DNA from: Geminicoccaceae bacterium
Lineage (GTDB): Bacteria; Pseudomonadota; Alphaproteobacteria; Geminicoccales; Geminicoccaceae
NCBI GenBank assembly: GCA_028285265.1
Contig: JANQPX010000032.1
Location: 62,001-126,000 of the forward strand
DNA length: 64,000 nucleotides
Reading direction: 5' to 3'
Shown: positions 1 through 8,670 of the stretch, piece after piece
How the letters are laid out: each line of letters opens with the position of its first letter
Numbering within the stretch: the stretch's first letter is position 1
Translations under genes and position numbers: made by a program
The notes under the pieces: generated by a model
Seen by the model: the letters and a program-made list of their open reading frames with translations, nothing else
What the model was told of the DNA's origin: nothing
Database searches by the model: none

Positions 1-1
1 T

Positions 2-358
2 CAAAGCTTGAACGATCTTGGGGTCACCTTTTCGCTCGACGACTTTGGAACGGGTTATTCTTCGCTCGCTTACATCAGGCGCTTGCCGGTACATCGCCTG
101 AAGATCGATCAAAGCTTTGTCCACCGTCTGGGTCATGACGGACAGGACGATGCTATCGTACGTGCGATCATTGATCTGGGGCACAGCCTCGATCTCAAAA
201 TAACGGCCGAAGGAGTCGAGACGAGCGGACAACTCGAGCGATTGCAGGAGCTCGGTTGCGATGAGGTACAAGGTGACCTGATCAGCCCACCACTACCCGC
301 CGAAGCTTTCGAGTTCCTGTTCAACGATGCGTCTTCGGATTGTCCTGCGCCTCATTAA
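2..358 (+). CDS. EAL-domain c-di-GMP phosphodiesterase, C-terminal part (cut by window start)
   Basis: This is the last ~118 residues of an EAL domain; the reading frame is open back to base 2 and begins outside the window. Visible motifs are DDFGTGYSSL, the KIDQSFV strand, ITAEGVET and the closing GCDEVQG segment. EAL enzymes hydrolyse cyclic di-GMP. The usual QGY near the end is QGD here, followed by SPPLPAEAF, so the tail is slightly divergent. The EAL signature itself and any GGDEF, PAS or receiver domain lie upstream and cannot be seen. It sits 145 bp before an RpfC-type kinase on the same strand, which suggests a c-di-GMP output of fatty-acid signalling. In Burkholderia an EAL protein (RpfR) is the DSF receptor, but that identity cannot be tested here. 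Confidence 0.9.
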   Translation, partial: QSLNDLGVTFSLDDFGTGYSSLAYIRRLPVHRLKIDQSFVHRLGHDGQDDAIVRAIIDLGHSLDLKITAEGVETSGQLERLQELGCDEVQGDLISPPLPAEAFEFLFNDASSDCPAPH

Positions 359-503
359 AGGCAACGGCTCCCTCTTTCGCGCGCATCGAGTACGTCAGCA
401 AAATCTTGCCAAGAGGCCCCAATCCATTACCATCTTTAGTGGATGTGCTTTCTATTCTTCTTACATAGCTGCGTTTGTCATTTAAGCAGGATGGGTCCTC
501 GGG

Positions 504-3062
504 ATGACAGGACAACGAATGCCGGGCGAGGGATTGCACGCATCTTCCAACGGCAAATTTCAAAAGGACAATCTGAACGTCTGGCAAAAGCTGCGCCATC
601 GCTTACGCAATCGCTCCGACAGCGAGCATGAGCAGATTCTGATAAGGGTTGGATTCGCCGCTGCAATCCTGGCGTATTTGGTATTCCTGGTGGATGGAGC
701 CAAGGCATCATCGATTTGGCACGCCTGCCTCTTCATTGGCGTGATCTATGCACTTGGGTCGCTTCTGCTTGTCGGTCATGTGCTTTGGCGTCCAGACACA
801 AGCGTGCCGCGACGCTTCGCTGGGATGCTTCTCGATCTGGCTTGCTTACCGGCAGGCATGATTGTTGGAGAGGCTTGGGTAGCCCCGCTCTATCCGATGT
901 TTTTGTGGATCACCTTCGGCATGGGGTTCAGGTTTGGCGAACGCTACCTCTTTGCATCCGCCGGACTGAGCTTGGTCGGTTTTGGGACCGTGATTGCGCT
1001 CACCGACTTTTGGGGATCGCAGCTGGTTTTTTCCGCAACTCTCCTCACCGCACTGATCGTTCTACCTGCTTATGCCTGGACGTTGTTGAAAAAGCTCACG
1101 GCTGCAGTCGAACGGGCTGAACAGGCTAGCCAAGCTAAGAGCCGTTTTGTTGCTTCCATGAGCCACGAACTACGAACGCCGCTCAATGCCATTATTGGCA
1201 TGTCGGATCTCTTAAATATCGAACGACTCTCACTGCAGCAGCGCGACATGGCAACCACCATAAAGACGGCAGGCCAGACGCTGTTGGATATGGTGGACGA
1301 CGTCCTGAACCTTGCCCAGATCGAGGCCGAGAACGTCGCCAAAGCACATGTCGACTTCGACCTTCACGCCCTCTTAGCGACCGTTCGTTCACTGCACCTC
1401 CGCCCGGCCTTAGAAAAAGGCCTGGATCTCCATGTGCATATCGAGCCAGATGTGCCTTTCCAGCTCCGCGGCAATGATCGTTCGCTTCGGCAAATCCTGG
1501 TCAACCTCGTCACCAATGCGATCAAATTCACGGATACCGGTCAGGTGGCCATTCATGTGGCAGTAGACAGCGTGGCGGGTGATGATGTTCGTTTGTCATT
1601 CGTGGTCGAGGACACGGGATGTGGTATTGCGCTCGAAGATCAGGAAAAGATCTTTGAACGCTTCTTTCAGACGGATCGAAGCGTTGACCAAGAGACCGGC
1701 GGTGCCGGGCTTGGGCTCGCAATCGCACAACAATTGACCGAGTTACTTGATGGTCAGCTGACTGTCCGAAGCCAAATTGACCAGGGCTCACATTTTTGCC
1801 TCATCGCTTCATTTGGTTATCGGGTTGAATCGGAGCTTGCACTGAGCGGCGACGTCATCGTTCTGGGCGAGACTGAAGCAACAACATCCATTTGCCGACA
1901 ATTGGACGCTTGGGGCGCGCAAACCAGGAGGCTTAGAGAGCCTATTGATTCTGATGCTCTCTTCGCCGCTAGTGACCATGGTCAGCAGGCACTGATCGTC
2001 GTGGACACGGCCGGTTCGCCTCGCCGAATGAAAGAAATGGAAAGAGTTCTCGACCACATGACCGCTGCGGGAAGCAGCATCATTCTGATCGGGGATCGAG
2101 CCACGGGTGACAATCACGCCTATCTAACCGAACTTGGCCGGGAACCCACAACCCTCGAGCTGTTTCGTGCAACGCACGCCGCGCTTGCCCTGCCGAAGGA
2201 ATCGGATAAAAGGCAATCGTCTGCGCGCGCACGACAAAAACTCATGAACCAAAGGAAAGCTGGCGCACGTATTCTTTTGGCCGAAGACAACCCGGTTAAC
2301 CGCAAAGTCCTTGCGAAGATGTTGAGCTATGGCGGCTATCATACAACCATGGTCACCGATGGTGAATCGATGCTCGACAAGCTGGAAAACGACGCCTTTG
2401 ACCTCGTGCTCTTCGACCTCAATATGCCGGGCCTGAGCGGACTTGAAGCCTTTCAACTCTATCGATTTGGCAGCTGCGATAAGCACCCTCCGTTTCTCGC
2501 CTTAACGGCGGATGCTACGGAAGAGTCCCGTCGGCGCTGTATTGAGGCAGGCATTGATGGGTACCAGACCAAACCTGTCCAGCTTGAACAACTCCTTGAT
2601 GTTATCGATGGTTTGATGGCATCACGACACGAGGGCCGACCGGCCGGCGACGACGACGAAACGGTGGTCCGCCATCCTCGATACGATGCCCAGCTTCCCG
2701 TTGTCGACCCGGATTGTCTGGAACGCTTACGCGCGCTTAGCCAAGGCGATAACTTTTTGGTCGAGGTGCTCTCCGATTTCATCGAAGATACGGAGAGCCT
2801 CGTCGATCAGCTCGACTGGGCTGTGAAGGCCGGCGACGAAAGAGCATTTCGCGACACCGCCCATGCCTTACGGAGCAGCGCGGCCTATATCGGTGCCAAG
2901 CGGCTGGTCGATCTCTGTCAAGGCTGGCGCGGCGTGACACGTGAGGACGTAGAGCGTGATGGCACGGAGCATCTCGAACGATTGAGGGCGGAGTTTGCCC
3001 GCCTGCGTGGCAGTTTGATTGGAATTATCGAACGAGAAGTGCCGGACGCTAAGAGATCCTGA
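504..3062 (+). CDS. rpfC: RpfC-type hybrid sensor histidine kinase (5TM-HK-REC-HPt)
   Basis: This 852-residue protein is a hybrid kinase that probably senses DSF fatty acids at the membrane. Residues ~37-44 (RSDSEHEQ) precede the first helix and match the juxtamembrane sensor of Xanthomonas RpfC as I remember it. About five membrane helices lie between residues 47 and 196. Then come the HisKA box SHELRTPLNAI (H221), the N box around N338, the DTGCG and GAGLGLA ATP-binding boxes, a receiver domain ~588-705 (phospho-acceptor D638, K690) and a C-terminal HPt domain with AHALRSSAAYIG (H788). The order equals RpfC. The convergent rpfF-type gene supports the name. No RpfG (HD-GYP) regulator is visible. 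The start is uncertain: ATG at 504 gives ~20 residues more than I expect. Confidence 0.85.
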   Translation: MTGQRMPGEGLHASSNGKFQKDNLNVWQKLRHRLRNRSDSEHEQILIRVGFAAAILAYLVFLVDGAKASSIWHACLFIGVIYALGSLLLVGHVLWRPDTSVPRRFAGMLLDLACLPAGMIVGEAWVAPLYPMFLWITFGMGFRFGERYLFASAGLSLVGFGTVIALTDFWGSQLVFSATLLTALIVLPAYAWTLLKKLTAAVERAEQASQAKSRFVASMSHELRTPLNAIIGMSDLLNIERLSLQQRDMATTIKTAGQTLLDMVDDVLNLAQIEAENVAKAHVDFDLHALLATVRSLHLRPALEKGLDLHVHIEPDVPFQLRGNDRSLRQILVNLVTNAIKFTDTGQVAIHVAVDSVAGDDVRLSFVVEDTGCGIALEDQEKIFERFFQTDRSVDQETGGAGLGLAIAQQLTELLDGQLTVRSQIDQGSHFCLIASFGYRVESELALSGDVIVLGETEATTSICRQLDAWGAQTRRLREPIDSDALFAASDHGQQALIVVDTAGSPRRMKEMERVLDHMTAAGSSIILIGDRATGDNHAYLTELGREPTTLELFRATHAALALPKESDKRQSSARARQKLMNQRKAGARILLAEDNPVNRKVLAKMLSYGGYHTTMVTDGESMLDKLENDAFDLVLFDLNMPGLSGLEAFQLYRFGSCDKHPPFLALTADATEESRRRCIEAGIDGYQTKPVQLEQLLDVIDGLMASRHEGRPAGDDDETVVRHPRYDAQLPVVDPDCLERLRALSQGDNFLVEVLSDFIEDTESLVDQLDWAVKAGDERAFRDTAHALRSSAAYIGAKRLVDLCQGWRGVTREDVERDGTEHLERLRAEFARLRGSLIGIIEREVPDAKRS

Positions 3063-3116
3063 TAGAGATCGCTACCGACTCCTATCTGCCTTTGGACATG
3101 CCAATCTGCGCGCCTT

Positions 3117-4097
3117 TTAACCGGATCGTCGCGTCCGACGGCGGTCCTGTGCGGCCACCAGACGCTCCATGCGTCTGAGATCAGGCTCCTGAAGACTGAG
3201 CGTTGTATCAACCCAAAGCTCGGCGACATCAATCAACTCCTCATAGGTAACGGGCTGACAGCGCCTGCCGACCTTTGACATCGCGGTCAGGAGCCTGTGC
3301 CGACGTTGGTTTCGTTCGATGAAATTGCGGAGTTCAACTTTACCGTCTCCTTTGCGACATAAGACATCGACGATGCCCAACTCGTGTAGCTCTTCGGCGG
3401 TGTACAAACGGCCACTCATGATCATGTTGCGTGCCCGGACAGCATCCAATCTCCGGCTAAGAAAGCTGTACGCACCCATTCCAGGAAAGAGATTGAAGAC
3501 CACTTCGGGTAAGCCGAATTTCACGCCCTCTTCGGCGATGATCAGGTCATTGGAAAGCACCGATTCAAAGCCACCGCCCAAGGCATCGCCCTGGACCAAA
3601 GCCACGGTCAATATAGGCAAATCCAGACTGGTGGCATTCAGATAACAGACATCAACGCAGCGCTTCGCATAGTCGTGAAGCCCCTCAGAGTCTTGATCGC
3701 GTACAAGTGTGCAGAAATGCTTGAGGTCACCCCCAAGATTATAGATCCCAGGAAGCGATGATGCCCAAACCAAGTAATCGAATGGAATTTGCGGAGCCGC
3801 TTGTCCTGAAAACAGCAGCTTTAGGGTAACCTGTAGATCTAACACCTCCTCGAGCAGGCCTGGCGAAAAACAAGGACGTTCCTGATGCTGCTGAGAACAA
3901 AGAAGACTTCGATTGTCCGCATCCAGCTGAACATCGAGATAGTGAAACTCGGTCGTCAACCGCTCGAGAGCGTCTTTTAACAACCCCGCAGAGTTCTCGA
4001 TATCAGCCGCGTCCTGATCAGAGGACTCAACAACATTTGCAGGCAATGCTGACCGTGAAGTCGGGTAAGCAAGCCGTTCGATGTTGGAGACAGCCAT
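3117..4097 (-). CDS. rpfF: RpfF-type DSF synthase (crotonase family)
   Basis: This 326-residue crotonase-fold protein resembles RpfF, which makes cis-2-unsaturated fatty acid signals from acyl-ACP by combined dehydratase and thioesterase activity. Family signatures visible are YNLGGDL (~119-125), QGDALGGGFES and the segment GLPEVVFNLFPGMGAYSFL. The two catalytic glutamates fall at E178 and E198. The 20-residue spacing equals that of E141/E161 in Xanthomonas RpfF. The N-terminal ~50 residues are variable. It is convergent with the RpfC-type kinase, separated by ~54 bp. The ATG at 4097 has a purine-rich upstream stretch (GGAGGAAT on the coding strand). An ordinary enoyl-CoA hydratase is the alternative, but the FPGMGAYSFL segment argues for RpfF. 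Confidence 0.88.
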   Translation of the reverse strand: MAVSNIERLAYPTSRSALPANVVESSDQDAADIENSAGLLKDALERLTTEFHYLDVQLDADNRSLLCSQQHQERPCFSPGLLEEVLDLQVTLKLLFSGQAAPQIPFDYLVWASSLPGIYNLGGDLKHFCTLVRDQDSEGLHDYAKRCVDVCYLNATSLDLPILTVALVQGDALGGGFESVLSNDLIIAEEGVKFGLPEVVFNLFPGMGAYSFLSRRLDAVRARNMIMSGRLYTAEELHELGIVDVLCRKGDGKVELRNFIERNQRRHRLLTAMSKVGRRCQPVTYEELIDVAELWVDTTLSLQEPDLRRMERLVAAQDRRRTRRSG

Positions 4098-4226
4098 TCT
4101 ATTCCTCCAAAAATTGTTTTCTTCGATTGGTTTAAGACGATCTTTCCGAACAACTAAGAAAAGAAAGGTCGTTACAAATGATTTTATGCAGTTTTAACAA
4201 AAAATCAATTACAAGTTTATTTCGTT

Positions 4227-4265
4227 TTGCAATATTCCTGCATGTATAATTGTCGAATATTGCAA
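4227..4265. repeat. Perfect 11-bp inverted repeat upstream of rpfF
   Basis: The arms TTGCAATATTC (4227-4237) and GAATATTGCAA (4255-4265) are exact reverse complements around a 17-bp spacer that includes TATAAT at 4245-4250. It lies 130-168 bp before the rpfF start. It could be a bound operator or a hairpin in a long leader. No regulator can be assigned. Confidence 0.75.
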
Positions 4266-4450
4266 GTTAATTTAATTATGGAAGTTTAGCTAAGAAGTTG
4301 ATTTCTTCTTTATTGAAGCAACAACGGCTTCAATCGGCGATGCCTGAATGACTACAGATCAATGATCCCGTAGACGCAAAGAGACGACATGCGTAATGGG
4401 AGTCGGATGGACGCGGGGATCATCATGGGAGCGGACCGCAACGGCCGGTG

Positions 4451-4472
4451 CTGATCGGACCGAGCCGATCAG
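4451..4472 (-). terminator. Small hairpin downstream of the OmpA-family gene
   Basis: CTGATCGG and CCGATCAG are perfect 8-bp arms around a 6-base loop, 40 bp past the stop codon of the OmpA-family gene. There is no clear T-run, so intrinsic termination is only possible. Confidence 0.35.
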
Positions 4473-4511
4473 TGCCCTCAACGGTCAGCAGGCGACATGC
4501 TGCAGATAGGA

Positions 4512-6434
4512 TCAGTTCAAGATGACGACTTCGACACGTCGATTGGCCTTTCGGCCATCTGCCGTCGCGTTCGAGCTAATTGGCTCCTGTTCACCCTTCC
4601 CTTCGATCTGCATTCGGCCTTCGTCGATCTGGAATTCCTCGATGAAGAGCTTCTTGACCAAGGTGGCACGTCGCTCGGAAAGGTCTTGATTGTAAGTCGC
4701 ATCGCCAACAGCGTCGGTATGACCAACGATAAGAATGTCACGCTGACCATATAGGTCGACAAGTTTGGCAACATCGGCGAGCGTATTGAGTGCTGCAGGC
4801 TCGATCTCTTCGCTATCGACAGCAAAGAGAAGCTCTCCAGGAACAGTCATGCTCAAACCGCGATCATCTTGAGAAGCTTTCAGCTGGTTGAGCAAAGCCT
4901 CGGCATCCCGACGTTCTGAGGCCGGGAGATCGGTGATCAACGACGCGAGATTGATCGATGGCGGCTCCTCGCCATCTTCGACCGCTGGCTCAATCGGCAG
5001 ACCGATGCGCCCTGTCCCATTTATCAGTAAATTGCGCGCTGTCGGAACGAGGGTTCCGTTCGACGGCAACGCCGATGCGGGCTCCGATGAAGAGATCGCA
5101 TGGCGGGGCGGGGATGGGCGCGGAACCCACCCATTGTCGTTCGCTTCAGGAAGCGCTGCCGCCGCGTTCCCAGAGGGCACCGTTGACGCTGGCAGGTTTG
5201 CCGCCTCTTGTTCATCCAAAATCGATAGAAACTCTTCCGCCTTCACGGACGCGAGGGCTGCATTGATCTCATTGATTTGGTCTTCGACGGCAAGCAGGTT
5301 CTGACGGGCTGCATCGGTAGCCTCACCAGCAGCGGCTTTCAGAACGTCAACTTGCTGCTCGAGACCGGAGTTGAGGGTGCGCATCCTGGTTAAGTCAGCT
5401 TCGACTTCCTCCAAGCGTCCGCGCAACTGGTCACCTTCCGTTCTCGCGCTGGTCAACTGTTGGCGCAACACACCTGACTCTTGCTGCACGCCTTCAAAAG
5501 CCAGCGTGGTGTCCTCGAGGACCTCCTGCGTCGCGCTAAGGTCGGCTCGAGCATTAGCAAGCTCGGTGATCGTGCCGTCGAGGTCCTCGGCGAGCCGCGC
5601 GTTATCTGCTGTACTTTCTTCGTGCGCTTGACGGAGCTCGATCAGGTCAGTCGCTTCTGCAGCCATGTCTCTCTCGGCAACCAGAATGCGCTCGCGAGCT
5701 GCATCAAGATCCCGTTGCAACCGAGCAATTTCACTCGCCGACTCTTCAGCAGCAGCCGTCATACTCTCTTCGCGAGCGTTGAATTCTTCGCGAACCGTCG
5801 CAAGCGTCGCAGCGGTCTCCCCCGCCGAGGTTTGTGCGAGAGCCAATTCGTCGCCGAGCTGACCATTCTCTAGCTGCATCGCAGCCAATTCATCACTAAG
5901 GCGCCTCGTCTCTACATCACTGCCTTCTGCCGTTTGCTCAAGTTCGGCGATGCGCTTCTCGGCGGCCTGATGGGCCGTTTGCAACGCGCTATAGTCGGTT
6001 TGCAGCTGGCTAAGGACGGACTTGAGCTGTCGGTTCTCTGCTTCAGTCGATTGCAAATTCTCGCGAAGCTCTCCTGCGACCTTTGCGATTTCAGCAGCTT
6101 TCGTCAGTTCGGCGAGCCGTGAACGAGCGGCCGAGAGGGCTTCGTTTAATTCCGAGAACGGCACATCCTCAGCGGCCGGCTCGACAACCGACGCCTCTGG
6201 CGCAATCGGAGCGGGTTGCTCAGCGTCAGGCTGACCGTCAGTAGCGACCGGAACGCCAGTCGCATCCGAACTTTGGGCAAGACGGATCTTGGAAAGTGCT
6301 GATGACGACGAGAGTTGTCCCAGACTCGTTGCAGCTGCATCTGTGGCCGAAAAACCAGTTCCGATCACAAGCAAAGCGCCCAAGAGTCGCGGTAGGGCCA
6401 ACTTTTGGCCGTCAACGAATTCAGACATCGCCAT
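4512..6434 (-). CDS. OmpA-family protein with long coiled coil
   Basis: This 640-residue protein has a hydrophobic N-terminal segment (LLGALLVIGTGF, ~17-28) that looks like a signal peptide or anchor. A Glu/Ala/Leu-rich coiled coil runs from about 95 to 400, followed by a Pro-rich linker. The C-terminal OmpA peptidoglycan-binding domain (~525-640) shows LLFAVDSEEIEPAA, IVGHTDAVGD and the NRRVEVVI end. It probably spans the periplasm and binds the cell wall, like the flagellar-motor or peptidoglycan-associated coiled-coil OmpA proteins common in alphaproteobacteria. Its exact role is not known. It is monocistronic on this strand. ATG 6434 is chosen because it gives the short positively charged start before the hydrophobic segment. 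Confidence 0.8.
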   Translation of the reverse strand: MAMSEFVDGQKLALPRLLGALLVIGTGFSATDAAATSLGQLSSSSALSKIRLAQSSDATGVPVATDGQPDAEQPAPIAPEASVVEPAAEDVPFSELNEALSAARSRLAELTKAAEIAKVAGELRENLQSTEAENRQLKSVLSQLQTDYSALQTAHQAAEKRIAELEQTAEGSDVETRRLSDELAAMQLENGQLGDELALAQTSAGETAATLATVREEFNAREESMTAAAEESASEIARLQRDLDAARERILVAERDMAAEATDLIELRQAHEESTADNARLAEDLDGTITELANARADLSATQEVLEDTTLAFEGVQQESGVLRQQLTSARTEGDQLRGRLEEVEADLTRMRTLNSGLEQQVDVLKAAAGEATDAARQNLLAVEDQINEINAALASVKAEEFLSILDEQEAANLPASTVPSGNAAAALPEANDNGWVPRPSPPRHAISSSEPASALPSNGTLVPTARNLLINGTGRIGLPIEPAVEDGEEPPSINLASLITDLPASERRDAEALLNQLKASQDDRGLSMTVPGELLFAVDSEEIEPAALNTLADVAKLVDLYGQRDILIVGHTDAVGDATYNQDLSERRATLVKKLFIEEFQIDEGRMQIEGKGEQEPISSNATADGRKANRRVEVVILN

Positions 6435-7095
6435 GATCCCACGCTAAGGCCCGCATGAATAACAGGGCTTCATCGTTCATTCAGAGCGCCGATCATGTCT
6501 CTTATTGCAGTTACGTCAAGGCAAATCTACTTCTAGGCAAAATGCAACACGGACACTTGCGTTTCGAGTTTACAACTTCATCTCGACTTCGCGCAAAGAA
6601 GTGCGGTCAGTTGTCGCAGTCTTCACGCCATGTCGCACTCGCAAGCCGGTCTCATATGACCTGGTCATCATTTATCGGCCCGGCTAGAAAAGTGAATTTG
6701 GGTATGAAAGGAGCCACGAAACTTTCAAACACCACGAAATTCCTCGAAAATCCTTAGTTACACCTTTGGTCACGTTATCGGAGGCACTTGATTTTTCGAA
6801 GGAAAAGCATGTTCGGTCCGATCGTCTTTTTTTGTGTGTTTTTTTTGTTTTTTCGGGATTGGAACGCCGTTTTGGGCGTTAACCTCAATGTCAGACAGAA
6901 CGCCTCGCAGCCAAGATGAAAACGGCTTCATGCTCTTGAGACAGATTAGAGCGCTACCTATGTCTCGGTCGGGCCACAGTCTGGCATCAAAATGAAGAAA
7001 GTTGGACGGCATTGGTGTTGACCAACCAGAGGCTTTGGTCAAGCGCACCCTTAGTCGTTCGTATCACATAGACGGGTTTGTTGAGTTCGTATCTC
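6435..7095. other. Divergent intergenic region between OmpA-family gene and opg operon
   Basis: This 661-bp region has no convincing gene. It must hold the divergent promoters of the OmpA-family gene and of the glucan operon. A T/G-only tract lies in its middle. Open frames here have no recognisable domains and no good ribosome-binding sites. Confidence 0.55.
6827..6853. repeat. 27-bp T/G-only low-complexity tract
   Basis: Runs of 7, 8 and 6 T are broken only by GTGTG and a single G. Such a tract is unusual in this GC-rich sequence and gives A-tracts on the opposite strand, facing the OmpA-family gene. It may bend DNA or act as an UP-like element; this is inference. Confidence 0.6.
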
Positions 7096-8670
7096 ATGTC
7101 CTTTTGTCGACGCCAGTTTATGACGACAACCGCAGGGCTTGCCCTCGGTGTCACTGCGCCGTCATTTGCTTATGCAGCGAGCGATGGTGATCAGCCGGTC
7201 AATGGACATATCGAAAACGGTCATGCTTCCGGTTCGAAGGGCATTCGTTTCGATGATGTTCGCGATATCGCCCAGCAACTGGCAGAGCAACCATATCAGC
7301 CGAGCGATCTTGTCGTCCCTGAAGAATTGCGTTCGCTCGATGTGCCGACCTATCAGCAGATTACCTATCGTGACGACGCTGCGCTGTGGCGTGACGATGA
7401 CTCACGCTTTCGCATTGTCTTCCGTCATCTCGGTTCCTTTTATCAAAAACCGATCAAGGTCAACGTGATTGACCATGGTGGCATGTCCGAAGTCGCCTTT
7501 AGCAAGGACGTGTTCAACTATGGAATCGATGGGTTGGAAGAAGCGCTTCCAGCTGAGTTGGGTTATGCCGGCCTGACCTTGCATTATGCCGAACACGGTC
7601 CGTCACATTTCCCCGAAATTGGCACCTTTCATGGTGCATCTTACTTCCGTCTTTTGGGCCGCGACCAGCAATACGGTCTATCGGCCCGAGGTCTTGCTAT
7701 CGATACGGCCCTTCCAAAAGGCGAAGAATTTCCGATGTTTCGGGAGTTTTGGCTCGAGAAGCCCGGACCTGGCGCTGACGAGATCAAGATTTTAGCGCTC
7801 CTGGACAGCCCGAGTATCACCGGTGCTTACGAGTTCATCATTCACCCGAGTGTCGTCACGGTCGCTGATGTTCGTGCATCCCTCTTCCCGCGCCGAACGA
7901 TCGAAAAGCTTGGGGTCGCCCCGCTGACCAGCATGTTCATGTTTGGTGAGAACCGCGGCCGTCAGTTTGACGATTATCGGCCGGAACTGCATGACAGCGA
8001 TGGTCTGTTGATCAACAACGGCACCGGCGAATGGCTCTGGCGGCCGCTCGCCAATCATAGCAAGCTACAGGTCAGCGCTTTTATCGACGAAAACCCACGT
8101 GGCTTCGGCCTCTTTCAGCGCGACTTGAATTTCGAACACTATCAAGATCTGGACGAGCGATATCACAAGCGGCCAAGTGCTTGGGTCGAGCCGACCTCAC
8201 CATGGGGGCCGGGACATGTCGAACTCATTGAGATTCCGAGCGATCATCCCGACAATGACAATGTCGTCGCTTTTTGGGTTCCGGACGCGCCTGTAGAAGT
8301 CGGGCGGTCGATCGATCTTTCTTATCGCCTCCACTTCCAGCTTGATCAGCCGCGACGTCCACCACTTGGTCGGGTCGAAGCGACGCGCATCGGTCCTTCG
8401 AAAACTGGTGGTGGTCGGCGTTTCGTGGTCGATTTCGTCGGGGGACGTTTAGAAGAACTTGCCCCTGATGCCGACATCAAAGCAACCGTCAAAGCTCACC
8501 AGGGTGAGCTTGGTCCCATCTCGCTTCGACATAATCGCGAGCTAGGCGGGTGGAGGTTGGCATTCGAATTGCATCCTAATGGAGAACCTCTCTGTGAGAT
8601 GCGCGCCCTCCTGAGCGTAAATGATCAGGATGTGACTGAAATTTGGACATATCGTTGGACACCAGCATGA
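7096..8670 (+). CDS. opgG: OpgG/OpgD-family periplasmic glucan biosynthesis protein
   Basis: This 524-residue protein of the MdoG/OpgG family acts in the periplasm on osmoregulated periplasmic glucans. The N-terminus CRRQFMTTTAGLALG is a twin-arginine (Tat) signal ending near AYA. The mature part shows family segments such as FRHLGSFYQKPI and RLLGRDQQYGLSARGLAIDTA, and C-terminal EVGRSIDLSYRLHF. ATG 7096 is chosen because it puts the Arg pair at positions 5-6; an upstream TTG at 7078 is possible. Its stop overlaps the next gene in ATGA, and opgH follows, so the three form an operon. In E. coli the Tat-exported paralogue is OpgD, so the G/D name is not certain; gene order favours opgG. Confidence 0.88.
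   Translation: MSFCRRQFMTTTAGLALGVTAPSFAYAASDGDQPVNGHIENGHASGSKGIRFDDVRDIAQQLAEQPYQPSDLVVPEELRSLDVPTYQQITYRDDAALWRDDDSRFRIVFRHLGSFYQKPIKVNVIDHGGMSEVAFSKDVFNYGIDGLEEALPAELGYAGLTLHYAEHGPSHFPEIGTFHGASYFRLLGRDQQYGLSARGLAIDTALPKGEEFPMFREFWLEKPGPGADEIKILALLDSPSITGAYEFIIHPSVVTVADVRASLFPRRTIEKLGVAPLTSMFMFGENRGRQFDDYRPELHDSDGLLINNGTGEWLWRPLANHSKLQVSAFIDENPRGFGLFQRDLNFEHYQDLDERYHKRPSAWVEPTSPWGPGHVELIEIPSDHPDNDNVVAFWVPDAPVEVGRSIDLSYRLHFQLDQPRRPPLGRVEATRIGPSKTGGGRRFVVDFVGGRLEELAPDADIKATVKAHQGELGPISLRHNRELGGWRLAFELHPNGEPLCEMRALLSVNDQDVTEIWTYRWTPA

Larger units (their letters stand above)
4098..4511. other. AT-rich intergenic region upstream of rpfF
   Basis: This 414-bp stretch has no supportable gene. 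The half nearest rpfF (about 4120-4320) is strongly AT-rich compared with its surroundings and must contain the rpfF promoter. It carries a perfect inverted repeat described separately. The other half is GC-rich and ends with a small hairpin beyond the stop of the OmpA-family gene. Confidence 0.6.

Noticed and set aside
6770..7048. 92-codon frame on the - strand in the opg upstream region
   Set aside because: It covers the T/G tract, giving a Lys/Thr-rich stretch, and has no ribosome-binding site or family similarity.
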